From UBA4742 sp963734965 (GTDB lineage Bacteria; Actinomycetota; Acidimicrobiia; Acidimicrobiales; Acidimicrobilacustridaceae): DNA of 64,000 nt. The stretch covers positions 2,170,001 to 2,234,000 of the forward strand of contig CAVTJK010000004.1 of assembly GCA_963734965.1 (NCBI GenBank). Direction: 5' to 3'. Below, one piece after another: positions 35,629 through 44,696 of this stretch; the stretch's first letter is position 1; every line of letters begins with the position of its first letter. Below the pieces are notes generated by a model that saw nothing but the letters and a program-made list of their open reading frames with translations, searched no databases and had not been told where the DNA came from. Made by a program: the position numbers and the translations under genes.

Positions 35629-35716
35629 TGGCGGAGGGAGGGGGATTCGAACCCCCGGAGGGTTTCCCCTCAACGGTTTTCAAGACCGTCGCATTCGTCC
35701 GCTCTGCCATCCCTCC
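35629..35716 (-). tRNA. tRNA-Ser (anticodon TGA)
   Basis: Minus strand begins GGAGGGATGGCAGAGCGG at 35716; anticodon stem-loop cggtcttgaaaaccg with anticodon TGA (plus 35680-35682). A long variable arm, T-loop GGTTCGAATCC and acceptor strand TCCCTCC follow, then discriminator G. CCA is encoded (35629-35631). The long variable arm fits a class II serine tRNA. It lies between the ferredoxin and pheA genes, which point away from each other's ends. Confidence 0.95.
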
Positions 35717-35728
35717 AGGGGGCCGAGG

Positions 35729-36705
35729 CTACTGGCGCACGTGACCCCGAAGCTCGCTGAGCCAGCTGTCGGCCTGGCGCCAGGCCACGTCGGCCTCGCG
35801 CCGCGCCGCGGGACCGTGGGCGCCGGCGGCGGGATAGGAGCCCAGGAACTTGACGTCGTGCTTGCTCTTGAGGTCGCGCAAGCAGTCGGCCACCAACTCG
35901 TCGCTGAGGTGCCCCTCGAGATCGATCAGAAAGCAGTAGTCACCCAGGCCGCGCTTGGTCGGCCGTGACTCGAGCTTGACCAGGTTGATGGCGCGCGCCG
36001 CGAACTCCTGCAGGATCGCCAGCAGCGAACCCGGTGCGTCGGCGCGCTGGAACACCACGATCGACGTCTTGTCGTGGCCCGTCGCGGCGGGTACGCCTTC
36101 ACGGACCACGGCCACGAAGCGCGTGGAGTTGTCGGGGTGGTCTTCGATGTCCGCGGCCAGCACCTCGAGCCCGTAGACCTCGGCGGCCCGGGCCGGACCG
36201 ATGGCGGCGGTGTGGCGGTCACCCGATTCGGCCAGCTCGCGCGCCGCGTCGGCGGTCGAGTTGGCCGGCCGCGTCTCGACGCCGTCGGCCAGGTTCTTGC
36301 GGATGAAGCCGCGCACTGGGCGATGGCGTGGGGGAACGAGATGATCGTCGTGATCTCGTCGATGGCCACGCCGGGGACCGCCATCAGGCACAGGCTGACG
36401 GGGATCACGACCTCGCGCTCGATGAGCAGGTCGGACTCGAAGGCCAAGGTGTCGATGGTGACGTTGACCGAGCCCTCGATGGCGTTCTCGATCGGGGCGA
36501 AGCCGAGGTCGATCTCGCCGCTCTCGACGGCGGCCAGCACTTCGTAGATCGACGGCACGGCGACGACGTCACCGGTGACGAGATCGGGCTGGGTGTAGAG
36601 CGCCTGTTCGGTGAAGGTGCCGATGGGACCGAAGAAACCCACCCGCCGCCCGGTCTCGCCCGTGGGCGCGTCGGCAGGGTCGCGGGATGCGGCGGAGTCG
36701 GTCAC
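35729..36705 (-). CDS. pheA: Prephenate dehydratase, one frameshift
   Basis: ATG at 36705. VGFFGPIGTFTEQAL opens the periplasmic-binding-like catalytic domain; IDLGFAPIENAIEGSV follows. Around 36312 the frame shifts (FPHAIAQC to GFIRKNLADGV). Then come AAIGPARAAEVYGL and the catalytic TRF motif (NSTRFVAVV), and an ACT domain (TSIVVFQRADAPGSLLAIL, LVKLESRPTKRGLGDYCFLIDLEGH) that binds phenylalanine for feedback control. Joined length is about 325 aa, normal for a monofunctional PheA. It converts prephenate to phenylpyruvate. Confidence 0.9.
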
Positions 36706-36724
36706 GACCGGTCAGGATAGTGAG

Positions 36725-37480
36725 GTGGACGAAGCCAGCCTCCGCCAATTCCTCGATGACGTGCGCTCGGGGGCCGTCAGCCCCGACGACGCCGTGATCC
36801 GCCTGCGCCGCTTGCCCTTCGCCGATCTCGGCTTCGCCCGCGTCGATCACCACCGAGCCCTGCGCCAAGGCCTGGCCGAGGCCGTCTACGCGCCAGGCAA
36901 GGAGCCCGACCAGGTCGGCGCCATCGTCGGCGAGCTGCTGACGGCCGGCACCTCGACGGTTCTGGTCACGCGGGCTGGTGATCGCCAGGCCGAGGTGGCC
37001 CTGGCCGCCAACCCCGGCGGAGCGCGTCACGGCTCGACACTCGTGTGGCGACCGGCGCCCGAGCGGTCCGAGCGGGTGGCGGTGGTCACCGCCGGCACCG
37101 CCGATCTGCCCGTGGCCGACGAGTGCGCGGCGGTGCTCGAGGCCCACGGCTTCCGGCCCCTGCGGATCACCGATGTCGGAGTGGCCGGTCTGCACCGCGT
37201 GCTCGACGCCGCCGACGAGCTGGCCGACGCCGACGCCGTGGTCGTGATCGCCGGGATGGAAGGCGCGCTCGCCAGCGTGGTCGGGGGGTTGACCGGCGCT
37301 CCGGTCGTGGCCGTGCCCACCAGCTCAGGCTACGGCGCGGCCCTCGACGGGGTCACGGCGCTGCTGGCCATGCACGCGTCGTGCGCGGCCGGCATCACCG
37401 TCGTCGGGATCGACAACGGATTCGGCGCCGCTGCCGCCATCGCTCGCGTCCTGCCGGCCGAGATCCGGACCCGTGCCTGA
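36725..37480 (+). CDS. larB: Nickel pincer cofactor biosynthesis protein LarB
   Basis: GTG 36725 starts VDEASLRQFLDDVRSG; 251 aa. The N-terminal ~90 residues (PFADLGFARVDHHRALRQGLAEAVYAPGKEP) precede a PurE-like domain: VAVVTAGTADLPVADECAAVLEAHG, VVVIAGMEGALASVVGGL and VVAVPTSSGYGA. LarB carboxylates nicotinic acid adenine dinucleotide and hydrolyses it for the nickel pincer cofactor of lactate racemase-type enzymes. It starts 20 nt from the divergent pheA start and overlaps larC by 8 nt. Confidence 0.92.
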   Translation: MDEASLRQFLDDVRSGAVSPDDAVIRLRRLPFADLGFARVDHHRALRQGLAEAVYAPGKEPDQVGAIVGELLTAGTSTVLVTRAGDRQAEVALAANPGGARHGSTLVWRPAPERSERVAVVTAGTADLPVADECAAVLEAHGFRPLRITDVGVAGLHRVLDAADELADADAVVVIAGMEGALASVVGGLTGAPVVAVPTSSGYGAALDGVTALLAMHASCAAGITVVGIDNGFGAAAAIARVLPAEIRTRA

Positions 37481-38708
37481 CCCGGGCGACGCCCGCGACA
37501 CCACCGTCGCCTGGTTCCACTGCTTCTCGGGGATCGCCGGCGACATGGCGCTCGGCGCGCTGGTCGACGCCGGCGCCGACCTGGACGAGGTGCAAAGGCT
37601 GCTGCAACGCCTGCCCGTCGGCGGCTGGGGTGTCGAGTCCGAGGCGGTCATGCGCAGCGGCATCGCCGCCACCAAGGTCCACGTCTACGCCGCGCCGACG
37701 ACCGTCGTGCGCACCGCGGCCCACATCACCGGGATGGTCACCGAGGCACGGCTGCCCGACCGAGTCGAGCAGCGCGCGCTGGCCACCTTCGACGCACTGG
37801 CCGAGGCCGAGGGCCGCCTGCACCGGCGTCCTCCCGAGAGCGTCCACTTCCACGAGGTCGGTGGCATCGACGCCATCGTCGACGTGGTCGGGACGTGTGC
37901 CGCCCTCGAGATCCTCGGCATCGACGAGATCGACGCCAGCGCCGTGGCCAACGGCATCGGCATGGTGCGCAGCGCCCACGGTTTGTTGCCCGTGCCGGCG
38001 CCCGCGGTGGTCGAGTTGCTGCGGGGGGCCCCGACCTATCAGCTCGACGTTCCCATCGAGCTGACCACGCCGACCGGTGCCGCGCTGCTGGCCGCCAACG
38101 TGACCGAATGGGGTCCCATGCCGGCGCTGACCATCGGCTCGACCGGGTTCGGGGCCGGCACCGCCGACCTCGACGAACGGCCCAACCTGACCCAGGTGAT
38201 CATCGGGACCCGGGCTGCCGAGCTCACCGCCGGTCAACCGCTCGTCCTGCTCGAGGTCAACGTCGACGACGCGACGGGCGAGACGCTGGCCCACACGGTG
38301 GCCTCGGTGCTCGACGCCGGTGCCCACGACGCGTGGATCACGCCCATCGTCATGAAGAAGGGTCGACCGGCCCACACCGTCAGCGCGCTGGCCGATCCCG
38401 CCGTGGCGGGTCAGGTCGCCGGGGTCCTCACCGCCGAGACGGGTTCGCTCGGCGTGCGGGGCCAGACCCTCGAACGGTGGCCTCAGGCCCGCCGCGTCGA
38501 GACGGTCGAGGTCGACGGCCTGCCCATCCGGGTGAAGGTCAGCGCGGGACGGACCAAGGTCGAACACGACGATGCGGTCCGCGCCGCCCGGCGCGCCGGC
38601 AAGCCCCTGCGTGAGGTGATCTCGTTGGCCGAACAGGCGTGGCGCCTCGATCGTCAAGGCGGCGCCGGCGCCGATGGCGAGGGCGCCGATGACCCCGAGG
38701 CGGGCTGA
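37473..38708 (+). CDS. larC: Nickel insertion protein LarC
   Basis: GTG 37473 overlaps larB by 8 nt; 411 aa in one frame. WFHCFSGIAGDMALGALVDAGAD opens the protein; HFHEVGGIDAIVDVVG, ANGIGMVRSAHGLLPVPAPAV, ELTTPTGAALLA and LEVNVDDATGETLAH are family blocks, with a KKGRPAHTVS motif in the C-terminal domain. LarC inserts nickel into the pincer cofactor in a CTP-dependent reaction. Unlike some species, no programmed split of larC is visible. LarE and a LarA homologue are not in the window. Confidence 0.93.
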   Translation: MPDPGDARDTTVAWFHCFSGIAGDMALGALVDAGADLDEVQRLLQRLPVGGWGVESEAVMRSGIAATKVHVYAAPTTVVRTAAHITGMVTEARLPDRVEQRALATFDALAEAEGRLHRRPPESVHFHEVGGIDAIVDVVGTCAALEILGIDEIDASAVANGIGMVRSAHGLLPVPAPAVVELLRGAPTYQLDVPIELTTPTGAALLAANVTEWGPMPALTIGSTGFGAGTADLDERPNLTQVIIGTRAAELTAGQPLVLLEVNVDDATGETLAHTVASVLDAGAHDAWITPIVMKKGRPAHTVSALADPAVAGQVAGVLTAETGSLGVRGQTLERWPQARRVETVEVDGLPIRVKVSAGRTKVEHDDAVRAARRAGKPLREVISLAEQAWRLDRQGGAGADGEGADDPEAG

Positions 38709-38791
38709 CCGCTCCTCCCGCCCGGGGGCCGTGTGACAAGTTGTGACAGCCCGCGTAGGGCCTCGGCGAAACGTACCGACCGCGGCCTCGC

Positions 38792-39518
38792 CTAGGAGGT
38801 TGCCGTCGTGGCCGCTCGTGTCGGCGCCGGTCGGGAGGTCGTGGTCGAGGTCGTGGCGCTCGTCGGGGCCGGGCCGACGACCGTGCCGATCAGATCGGCC
38901 AAAGCCTGGGCGCCGGCCGTGCGCAGGTGCAGGTGGTCGTTGTAGGTGAAGCCGGGCGTCGTGCTCATCGGCGCCCAGTCGGCGACGACCACGTTGGGGT
39001 AGCGCACCGAGGCGGCGCCGATGGCGGCATCGGCGTCGAGCACGCTCGGGTTCCAGGCGTTGCACGTCACCCACACCACCCGCTCGACGCCGGTGAGGGT
39101 CGCCATGGTCCGGTCGATCTGATGGCCGAAGTCGGTCGAGCCCCAGTTGGTGCACAGGTGCACGACGACGACCCGGGGCTTGGGACCCGTCCTCGCCCGC
39201 CAGCATCGACACCCCCGCGTAGATGCTGCGACTCACCTTGGCGTTGAAGGTGAGGGTCCAACCGGCCAGACGCGTCTGGATCTGAGACTGGGCCCCGAGG
39301 ATGACCGAGTCACCCAGGACCAGGATGGTGCTGGCTCCGGCCCGGAGCGGTGGGGGGAGGGTCGAGGCGGTGGCCGGTGGCGTCACGGCTCGAAGGGCGG
39401 GATGGCGGGTCGAGGTCGTCGACTGGGTCTGGGACGCGGCCGAGCGGCAGGCCGTCGTCGCGGCGGCCAGAGCCAGCACGGAGACGAGGACCATGAGCCG
39501 GTGGAGCCGGGGGCGCAT
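38792..39518 (-). CDS. Secreted SGNH/GDSL hydrolase, one frameshift
   Basis: ATG at 39518 begins a basic stretch plus hydrophobic core and Cys (LVSVLALAAATTAC), a probable lipoprotein or secretion signal. A Ser/Thr/Pro-rich linker and ILVLGDSVILGAQ (block I, catalytic Ser) follow. Near 39180 the frame changes; the next frame has VVVHLCTNWGSTDFG, WVTCNAWNP and TYNDHLHLRTAGAQALADLI, which carries the Asp-x-x-His pair. The C-terminus is a Thr/Ser/Pro tail. It resembles the SGNH half of acyltransferase-3 proteins and the two lipoproteins at 56410 and 57127. Confidence 0.82.
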
Positions 39519-39571
39519 CACGGGCGACAAGTCTGGTCGATGGCGGCGTCGGGGCCGCCGCGGACCCGCAG

Positions 39572-40552
39572 TCAGCCCGACGACAGAGCCCTCCAGAGGG
39601 CCCGATAGCTGGGATAGGTGATGTCGGGCGTGACCCATCCGCTGCTCACCAGTTCGTCGTGCAGCCGGGGCAGGTTGTGGAACGGGACGCCCATGTCGAC
39701 GTGGTGGGCCAGGTGCCAGCCGGTGTTGAACGGGACCATCCAGAACCGGGCGATCCAGGTCTGGCGGACGACGTGGGTGGTCTCGCGGCGGTCCTTCGAA
39801 CGGCCCATGCCGCCGTGCTCGGCGATCGAGCGCAGCCGGTTGATCACCCGCCACACCGTCATCCACGGGGCCAGCCACAGCACGGGGTAGGCCCACCAGT
39901 GACCGGTCTCGATGGTCAGCAGGATGGCGACGACGATCTGGGCCAGCAGGATGCGCACCGCCACCGGCCGGCCGACCTCGCTGCGAAAGGCGCCCAGCAG
40001 GCCCTTGAGGTTCTTCCAGCCAGAGTTGCCGGTCGCGTCCCGCCGCAGCTTGCGCCGCATCGAGGCCTTGGTGATCGGGTAGCCGCGGTACAGGCCGAGA
40101 TCGGGCTCGTTGGGGCCCATCTCGTCCTTGTGGTGGGCGAAGTGGCTGCGCCGGTAGAGGTCGAAGGGGACGAAGGCGGGATAGGCCAGACCCCACCGTC
40201 CGATCAGGTCGTTGGCTCGCCGGTTCGAGAACAGCAGCCGGTGAGCGGCTTCGTGACCCAGGATGGCGTAGAGCGCGAAGGCCCGACCCATGAGGACGAA
40301 GGCGATCGCCCACGCCCACCACCGGTCGACGTAGGCGGCCAGGCCGATCACGCCGAAGGACTGGATCCAGACCGATCCCACGTTCAGGACGTTGCGCCCG
40401 TTCGGGATGCGCCGAAGGTCGTCGCGGATAACCGGCTTGGGCATCCCCGACGCCTGCAGGCGATCGGTCGGTAGGACCTGGGGCAGCCGCGACCGGTCGG
40501 GCACCATGGTGGCGGTCCCCGAGCTGGGGGCGCTGGTCGATGCGGCGGTCAC
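39572..40552 (-). CDS. Membrane fatty acid desaturase family protein
   Basis: GTG at 40552; 326 aa. Hydrophobic segments around residues 60-105 and 195-225 frame three His boxes: HEAAH, HFAHH (in YRRSHFAHHKDE) and HLAHHVDMG, plus EHGG after the second membrane pair. These are the di-iron ligands of integral membrane desaturases and hydroxylases. The gene is divergent from a PaaX-like regulator with only 26 nt between the start codons, which suggests shared control. Confidence 0.9.
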   Translation of the reverse strand: MTAASTSAPSSGTATMVPDRSRLPQVLPTDRLQASGMPKPVIRDDLRRIPNGRNVLNVGSVWIQSFGVIGLAAYVDRWWAWAIAFVLMGRAFALYAILGHEAAHRLLFSNRRANDLIGRWGLAYPAFVPFDLYRRSHFAHHKDEMGPNEPDLGLYRGYPITKASMRRKLRRDATGNSGWKNLKGLLGAFRSEVGRPVAVRILLAQIVVAILLTIETGHWWAYPVLWLAPWMTVWRVINRLRSIAEHGGMGRSKDRRETTHVVRQTWIARFWMVPFNTGWHLAHHVDMGVPFHNLPRLHDELVSSGWVTPDITYPSYRALWRALSSG

Positions 40553-40578
40553 ACCCTGATATTACACTGAGGCGTCAC
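40553..40578. promoter_or_regulatory. 26-bp divergent control region
   Basis: Only 26 nt separate the GTG of the desaturase and the ATG of the PaaX-like regulator. The gap contains the AT-rich run TGATATTACACT, unusual in this sequence. GTCACA occurs at 40549-40554 and 40575-40580, partly in the coding ends. Both transcripts must be leaderless or nearly so, or the promoters lie inside the opposite genes. Confidence 0.5.
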
Positions 40579-41475
40579 ATGGCACAACCTCGTAATGCGC
40601 CGCTCCGGTCCGGGTCAGAGCCCGGACCGCGGCCCGGCGCCGTCGGCTCGGCCCGGCCCCTCTCGGCCCGGTCGGTCGTGGCCAGCACCTTGCTCGGGAT
40701 CGATCCGCCGCGGCTGCCAACCCGACTGCTGGTCCGTTCGGGCGAGCTGTTCGGGATCTCCGAGGGGACGACCCGGGTGGCCCTGTCCCGCATGGTGGCG
40801 GCGGGGGAGCTGGTGGTCGACGGCAACGCCCACGTGCTGGCCGGACGCCTGCTCGAGCGCCAGGCCCGTCAGCGCGCCAGCCGGACGCCGGCCCGTCGGC
40901 GGTGGAACGGCGACTGGATGATGGCGGTCGTGATCGAGCGCCGGCGGTCGGTGTCGGCGCGCGCCGAGCTACGGCGGGCCATGGACGCGCTGGGACTGGC
41001 CGAGCTGCGCGAAGGCGTCTGGATCCGACCCGACAACCTCGATGCCGGGTGGGCCGATGCCGCCGACGCCGTGGTCGACGCCCAGTGTCAGCGCTTCGTG
41101 TGCCGGTTGGGCGACCCGGGCGCCGGAGGCGATGCCCTCGCGTCCGCGGCGACGACGGGGGCGACGGGGGCGACGGCAGCCGAGCTGGCCGCTCGCCTGT
41201 GGGACCTGACGGGCTGGGCCCGGCGCGCCGACGAGCTGCGAGGCGAGTTGGCCCGGGTGGTCGTGGCCCTCGAGGCGCACGACACCGACGCGCTCGCTCC
41301 CGGCTTCGTGCTGTCGGCGGCGGTGCTGCGTCATCTCGTGAGCGATCCGCTCCTGCCGCCCGAGCTGCTGGCACCGGACTGGCCCGGCGACTCCCTGCGC
41401 GCCGACTACGACCGGTACGACCGCGCCTTCAAGGCGCTGTGGCGGGACTGGTTCCGCTCCGCGCGCGGCGCGTAG
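40579..41475 (+). CDS. PaaX-family transcriptional regulator
   Basis: ATG 40579; 298 aa. The N-terminal winged helix (RSVVASTLLGID, RLLVRSGELFGISEGTTRVALSRMVAAGELVV) is followed by the PaaX central and C-terminal blocks (WNGDWMMAVV, RAELRRAMDALGLAELREGVWIRPDNL, and PLLPPELLAPDWPGDSLR with a terminal helix DRAFKALWRDWF). PaaX proteins repress aromatic or acyl-CoA degradation genes and respond to CoA thioesters. The divergent desaturase suggests lipid-related control here. Confidence 0.88.
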   Translation: MAQPRNAPLRSGSEPGPRPGAVGSARPLSARSVVASTLLGIDPPRLPTRLLVRSGELFGISEGTTRVALSRMVAAGELVVDGNAHVLAGRLLERQARQRASRTPARRRWNGDWMMAVVIERRRSVSARAELRRAMDALGLAELREGVWIRPDNLDAGWADAADAVVDAQCQRFVCRLGDPGAGGDALASAATTGATGATAAELAARLWDLTGWARRADELRGELARVVVALEAHDTDALAPGFVLSAAVLRHLVSDPLLPPELLAPDWPGDSLRADYDRYDRAFKALWRDWFRSARGA

Positions 41476-41483
41476 TCGCGGTG

Positions 41484-42437
41484 TCACCCGGGCCGGCTGG
41501 CCGACGAACGGGCGTCGATCCGGCGCAGCTCGTCGAGCAACGCCTCGGTCTGGGGCATGGCCTGGCCGGCGGCGCGCGCCGCGGCGATCGGCGCGGCGTA
41601 GATGGCGTCGAGCTCGAGGGGCCGGCCGGCGTCGTGGTCGAGCTTCATGCTGGTCGCGTACGGCGTCATGGTCTCGGTCGTCGCCAACATGCGATCGGCG
41701 AAGCTCGGGTCGAACCCGTGCCCACAGGCGGCCGCGGCGGCCACGACCTCGGCCATGAGATCGGCCGCTCGCTGGCGCGTGGCCGGGTCGGCCAGCATCT
41801 CGTCGGTCCCGGCGTCGAGCGTCACCGACAGGCCGTTGAACGGGATGTTCCACACCAGCTTCTGCCATCGGCCCGTCTGCAGGTCGGGCACCGGCGATGT
41901 CGGGCACGCGGGCGGCCACCAGATCGCTCATCACCGCCTCGACGGCGGGCGTGACCCCGGCCGCCGTCTCGTCGGCGCGGTGCTCGCCGAGGGTGACCGC
42001 ACCGTGGTCGAGGTGGACGATGTGGCCGGGCGCCACCTTGTTGCTGCACATGAAGCACATGGCGCCGACGATGGTGGCGTCGGGCGCGGCCTCGGCGAAG
42101 TCGGCCTCGACCCCCAGGCCGTTCTGCATCACGACGATCGTGGTCCCCGGCCGGGCCAGGTCGGCCACGATGGGCATGATGCCTCGATTGGCGGTGGTCT
42201 TGACGGCCACGATGACCACGTCGGTGGGCGCCACGATCGGCGTGCGTCGTCGACGACGTCGACATCGAGCAGCGCGTCGCCCAACGGTGAGTCGACGCGC
42301 AAGCCGTGGCGGCGGACGTGGTCGGCGTCGCTGCGGGCCACGAAGCGGACGGGCAGGCCGGCCTGGTGCAGCCGTGCGCCGTAGTACCCGCCGATGGCAC
42401 CGATCCCGATCACGGTGTAGCTGCGCACCTGCGTCAC
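41484..42437 (-). CDS. panE: 2-dehydropantoate 2-reductase, frame-disrupted
   Basis: GTG at 42437 starts TQVRSYTVIGIGAIGGYYGARL, the NADPH-binding GxGxxG. After VDVVDDA the frame changes near 42240 to TDVVIVAVKTTANRG, VVMQNGLGVEADFAE, ATIVGAMCFMCSNKVAPG. It changes again near 41890 to LQTGRWQKLVWNIPFNGLSV (catalytic Lys), ending in a C-terminal helical domain with TPYATSMKLDHDAGRPLELDAI. Joined length ~315 aa, normal for PanE, which makes pantoate for coenzyme A. It could also be another ketopantoate-reductase-like enzyme. Confidence 0.82.
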
Positions 42438-42467
42438 GGTACCGGCGTCTTTCCCTACGATGCAGGG

Positions 42468-43185
42468 ATGGACGATCGTCTCTACTTCCGTCAGCTGCTG
42501 GCCGGCCGCGACTTCGCCCGGTCCGATCAGTTCGCCCGCCAGATGGTCAACTTCGTCTACCTCATCGGCGACCGCGAGACCGGCGAGACCCTCGTCGTCG
42601 ACCCCGCGTACGACGTCGGCGGGTTGCTCGACATCGTCGCCGCCGACGACATGAACCTGGTCGGCGCGCTCGGTCACCCACTACCACCCCGACCACGTCG
42701 GCGGCGCAGATGGCGGGCATGGCCATCGAAGGGGGTGCGCGAGCTGCTCGATCGGGCGCCGGTGCCCGTCCACGTGCAGGCCGACGAGGCCGGCCTCGTG
42801 CACCCGCGTGACCGGTGCCGGTGACGACGAGCTGGTCACCCACCACAGCGGCGACGTGGTGATGGTGGGCGAGATCCCGATCGAGTTGATCCACACGCCC
42901 GGCCACACGCCCGGCAGCCAGTGCTTCCTGGTCGACAACCGTCTCGTGGCCGGCGACACCCTCTTCCTCGAGGGCTGCGGCCGCACCGACCTGCCCGGCG
43001 GCGATCCCCGACTGCTCTACGAGAGCCTGACCCAGAAGCTGGCCAAGGTGCCCGACGAGGCGGTGCTGTTCCCGGGCCACCTCTACTCGGCCGAGCCGTC
43101 GGCCACCATGGGCGAGACCCGCCGGTGGAACTACGTGCTCCAGCCCCGCTCCGAGGAGCAGTGGCTCGCCCTCTTCGGCCGCTGA
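42468..43185 (+). CDS. Metallo-beta-lactamase-fold hydrolase, frame-disrupted
   Basis: ATG 42468. Frames switch at about 42670, 42705, 42735 and 42810. Joined blocks: ARQMVNFVYLIGDRETGETLVVDPAYD, then THYHPDHVGG (HxHxDH), then MAGMAIEG, VRELLDR, VPVHVQADEAGL, then HTPGHTPGSQCFLVDNRLVAGDTLFLEGCGRTDLPGG in pieces (metal His and Asp) and LFPGHLYSAEPSATMG. The G-run gaaggggg at 42728-42737 has one G too many and gg at about 42670 another, typical indel positions. Family: glyoxalase II/persulfide dioxygenase-like; substrate unknown. Confidence 0.83.
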
Positions 43186-43246
43186 GGCGGTCCCCTCCGA
43201 ATCGGGCGTGAGGTCCTCTGACCAGCGGGTACGCCTTCCAGATCAA

Positions 43247-43269
43247 CGTTGGACCGTACGTGTCCAACG
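43247..43269 (+). promoter_or_regulatory. 8-bp perfect inverted repeat with 7-nt spacer
   Basis: CGTTGGAC (43247-43254), spacer CGTACGT, GTCCAACG (43262-43269). It lies in the 215-bp gap before the PAS-GGDEF gene; AGGAGG and then an isolated ATG-TAG (43293-43298) follow. It could be an operator for a dimeric regulator or an RNA hairpin in the leader. Confidence 0.5.
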
Positions 43270-43332
43270 ACCTAGGAGGGGCCGAGCGGCCTATGTAGCT
43301 GACCACGAAGAGCGGTCGATGCTTTCGGGAAC

Positions 43333-43384
43333 GGGTGGTGTGGTGCCAACTCCTGTCGTGGGGTCAAACCCACTGGCACCACCC
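43333..43384 (+). promoter_or_regulatory. Structured RNA leader upstream of PAS-GGDEF gene
   Basis: GTGGTGCCA (43340-43348) pairs perfectly with TGGCACCAC (43374-43382). Directly against its 3' arm sits a second hairpin, GTGGG (43358-43362) with CCCAC (43369-43373), loop GTCAAA. An alternative register pairs GGGTGGTG (43333-43340) with CACCACCC (43377-43384). The structure ends 6 nt before the weak Shine-Dalgarno AAAGG of the gene at 43401. It does not match the c-di-GMP-I riboswitch consensus that I know. Regulation of translation is plausible but unproved. Confidence 0.5.
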
Positions 43385-43400
43385 GCCCTGAAAGGCATCG

Positions 43401-44660
43401 ATGGTGCGAAACGAGCAGCGAGACCCATCTGATCACGTGACCCTGCCGTCCGCGGCGCCGGCGCTCCTGCGGGAGTACGGCTCCGAGTTCGTGCTGGTGG
43501 TGTCGCCCAACGGCGAGATCCTCGTGGGATCGCATGACCAGCTGCTCGGCTACACCCTCGATCGGTTGGGGACCCACGTCGGGGAGTACCTGCACCCTGA
43601 CGACCTTCCCCAGCTGTTCCAGGTGCTCGAACGGGCACGCGTCACCGCGGACTACCGCGACCGGCTGCGACTCCGAGCCCGACACGCCGACGGGTCGTGG
43701 CGCGTGCTCGACGTGGCGCTGCTGGCCTCGCCCCCCGAGGGCCCCTTCAGCGGCAACGGGATCCTGCGCATACGCGACGTCACCGACGAGGTGGCGTGGA
43801 CCGACCGACCTCCGGGCGAGGAGCGCGAGCGGTTCATCTCGTTGGCCGAGTCGCTCCCCCTCGGGATCCTGACCGCCGACGCCCGTGGCTGGGTCGTGTT
43901 CTGCAACGAGGCCGTCCAACAGATCTTCAACCTGTCGGCCGATCGGCTGATGGGCCACGGGTGGGAACGCCACGTCGATCCGGCTGATCGCGACGAGATC
44001 CTTCTGGCCGCGCACGACGTCGTCCGCCTGGCCCTCCCCCAACAGGTCATGTTCCGGATCCACACCGGTCTCGTGGCCCGATGGGCGCTGGCCAAGTTCG
44101 TGCCTCTCGGTGGAACCGACGCCGTGACGGGCTGGATCGCCACCGTGGATGACGTCACCGATCGTCGCCGGGCCGAGTCCGAGCTGACCCATCAGGCCAC
44201 CCACGATTCGCTCACCGGGCTGCCCAACCGCATGCTGCTCGAGGACCGGCTGCAGCAGGCCTGTGCCCGGTTGCGTCGCGAGCACGACGTCGTGTCGGTG
44301 ATGTTCATCGACCTCGACTCGTTCAAGTCCATCAACGACGACTTCGGTCACGGCGTGGGCGATCAGGTGCTGGTCGAGGTCGGCCGCCGGCTCCGCCAGA
44401 TCATGCGCAGCGTCGACACGGTCGCTCGCATCGGGGGCGACGAGTTCGTGGTGTTCTGCGAGGGACTTCCCGAGCGCGAGGTGGCCGAGGTCGTCCGCCG
44501 CGTCCGCGACACCATCTCTCTGCCGGTGAAGGTCGGTGAGCTCACCGTCAGCGTCGGGGTCAGCGTCGGTGTCGAGATCGCTCGCGACACCGACGTCACC
44601 TTCGAGGAGCTGGTCGGCCGAGCCGATCAGGCCATGTACCGCGAGAAGCGCAAGAGCTAG
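43401..44660 (+). CDS. PAS-domain diguanylate cyclase (GGDEF)
   Basis: ATG 43401, preceded by AAAGG; 419 aa, no membrane segment. Residues ~15-125 form a PAS domain (SEFVLVVSPNGEILVGSHDQLLGYT), ~140-260 a second (SLAESLPLGILTADARGWVVFCNEAVQQIF), then a GGDEF domain (THDSLTGLPNRMLLEDRL, FIDLDSFKSINDDFGHGVGDQVL). The active site is intact (RIGGDEF, residues ~343-349), and RSVD five residues ahead is an RxxD inhibitory site. It should synthesise c-di-GMP under product inhibition. No EAL domain is present. Confidence 0.92.
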   Translation: MVRNEQRDPSDHVTLPSAAPALLREYGSEFVLVVSPNGEILVGSHDQLLGYTLDRLGTHVGEYLHPDDLPQLFQVLERARVTADYRDRLRLRARHADGSWRVLDVALLASPPEGPFSGNGILRIRDVTDEVAWTDRPPGEERERFISLAESLPLGILTADARGWVVFCNEAVQQIFNLSADRLMGHGWERHVDPADRDEILLAAHDVVRLALPQQVMFRIHTGLVARWALAKFVPLGGTDAVTGWIATVDDVTDRRRAESELTHQATHDSLTGLPNRMLLEDRLQQACARLRREHDVVSVMFIDLDSFKSINDDFGHGVGDQVLVEVGRRLRQIMRSVDTVARIGGDEFVVFCEGLPEREVAEVVRRVRDTISLPVKVGELTVSVGVSVGVEIARDTDVTFEELVGRADQAMYREKRKS

Positions 44661-44696
44661 CGCGGCACGAGCGCCGCACGCGGCCTGGTCGCCCGG

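Noticed and set aside
37395..40322. 975-codon open frame on the minus strand
   Set aside because: It runs antisense to larC and through the SGNH and desaturase genes in a wrong frame; Arg/Gly/Pro-rich translation without motifs. Long antisense frames are expected at this GC content.
42306..42824. Plus-strand frame upstream of the MBL-fold start
   Set aside because: The part before 42468 is antisense to panE; the protein family begins at ATG 42468.
43333..43384. Leader as a c-di-GMP-I riboswitch
   Set aside because: The conserved core sequences of that riboswitch class, as I know them, are not present; only the link to a GGDEF gene suggested it.
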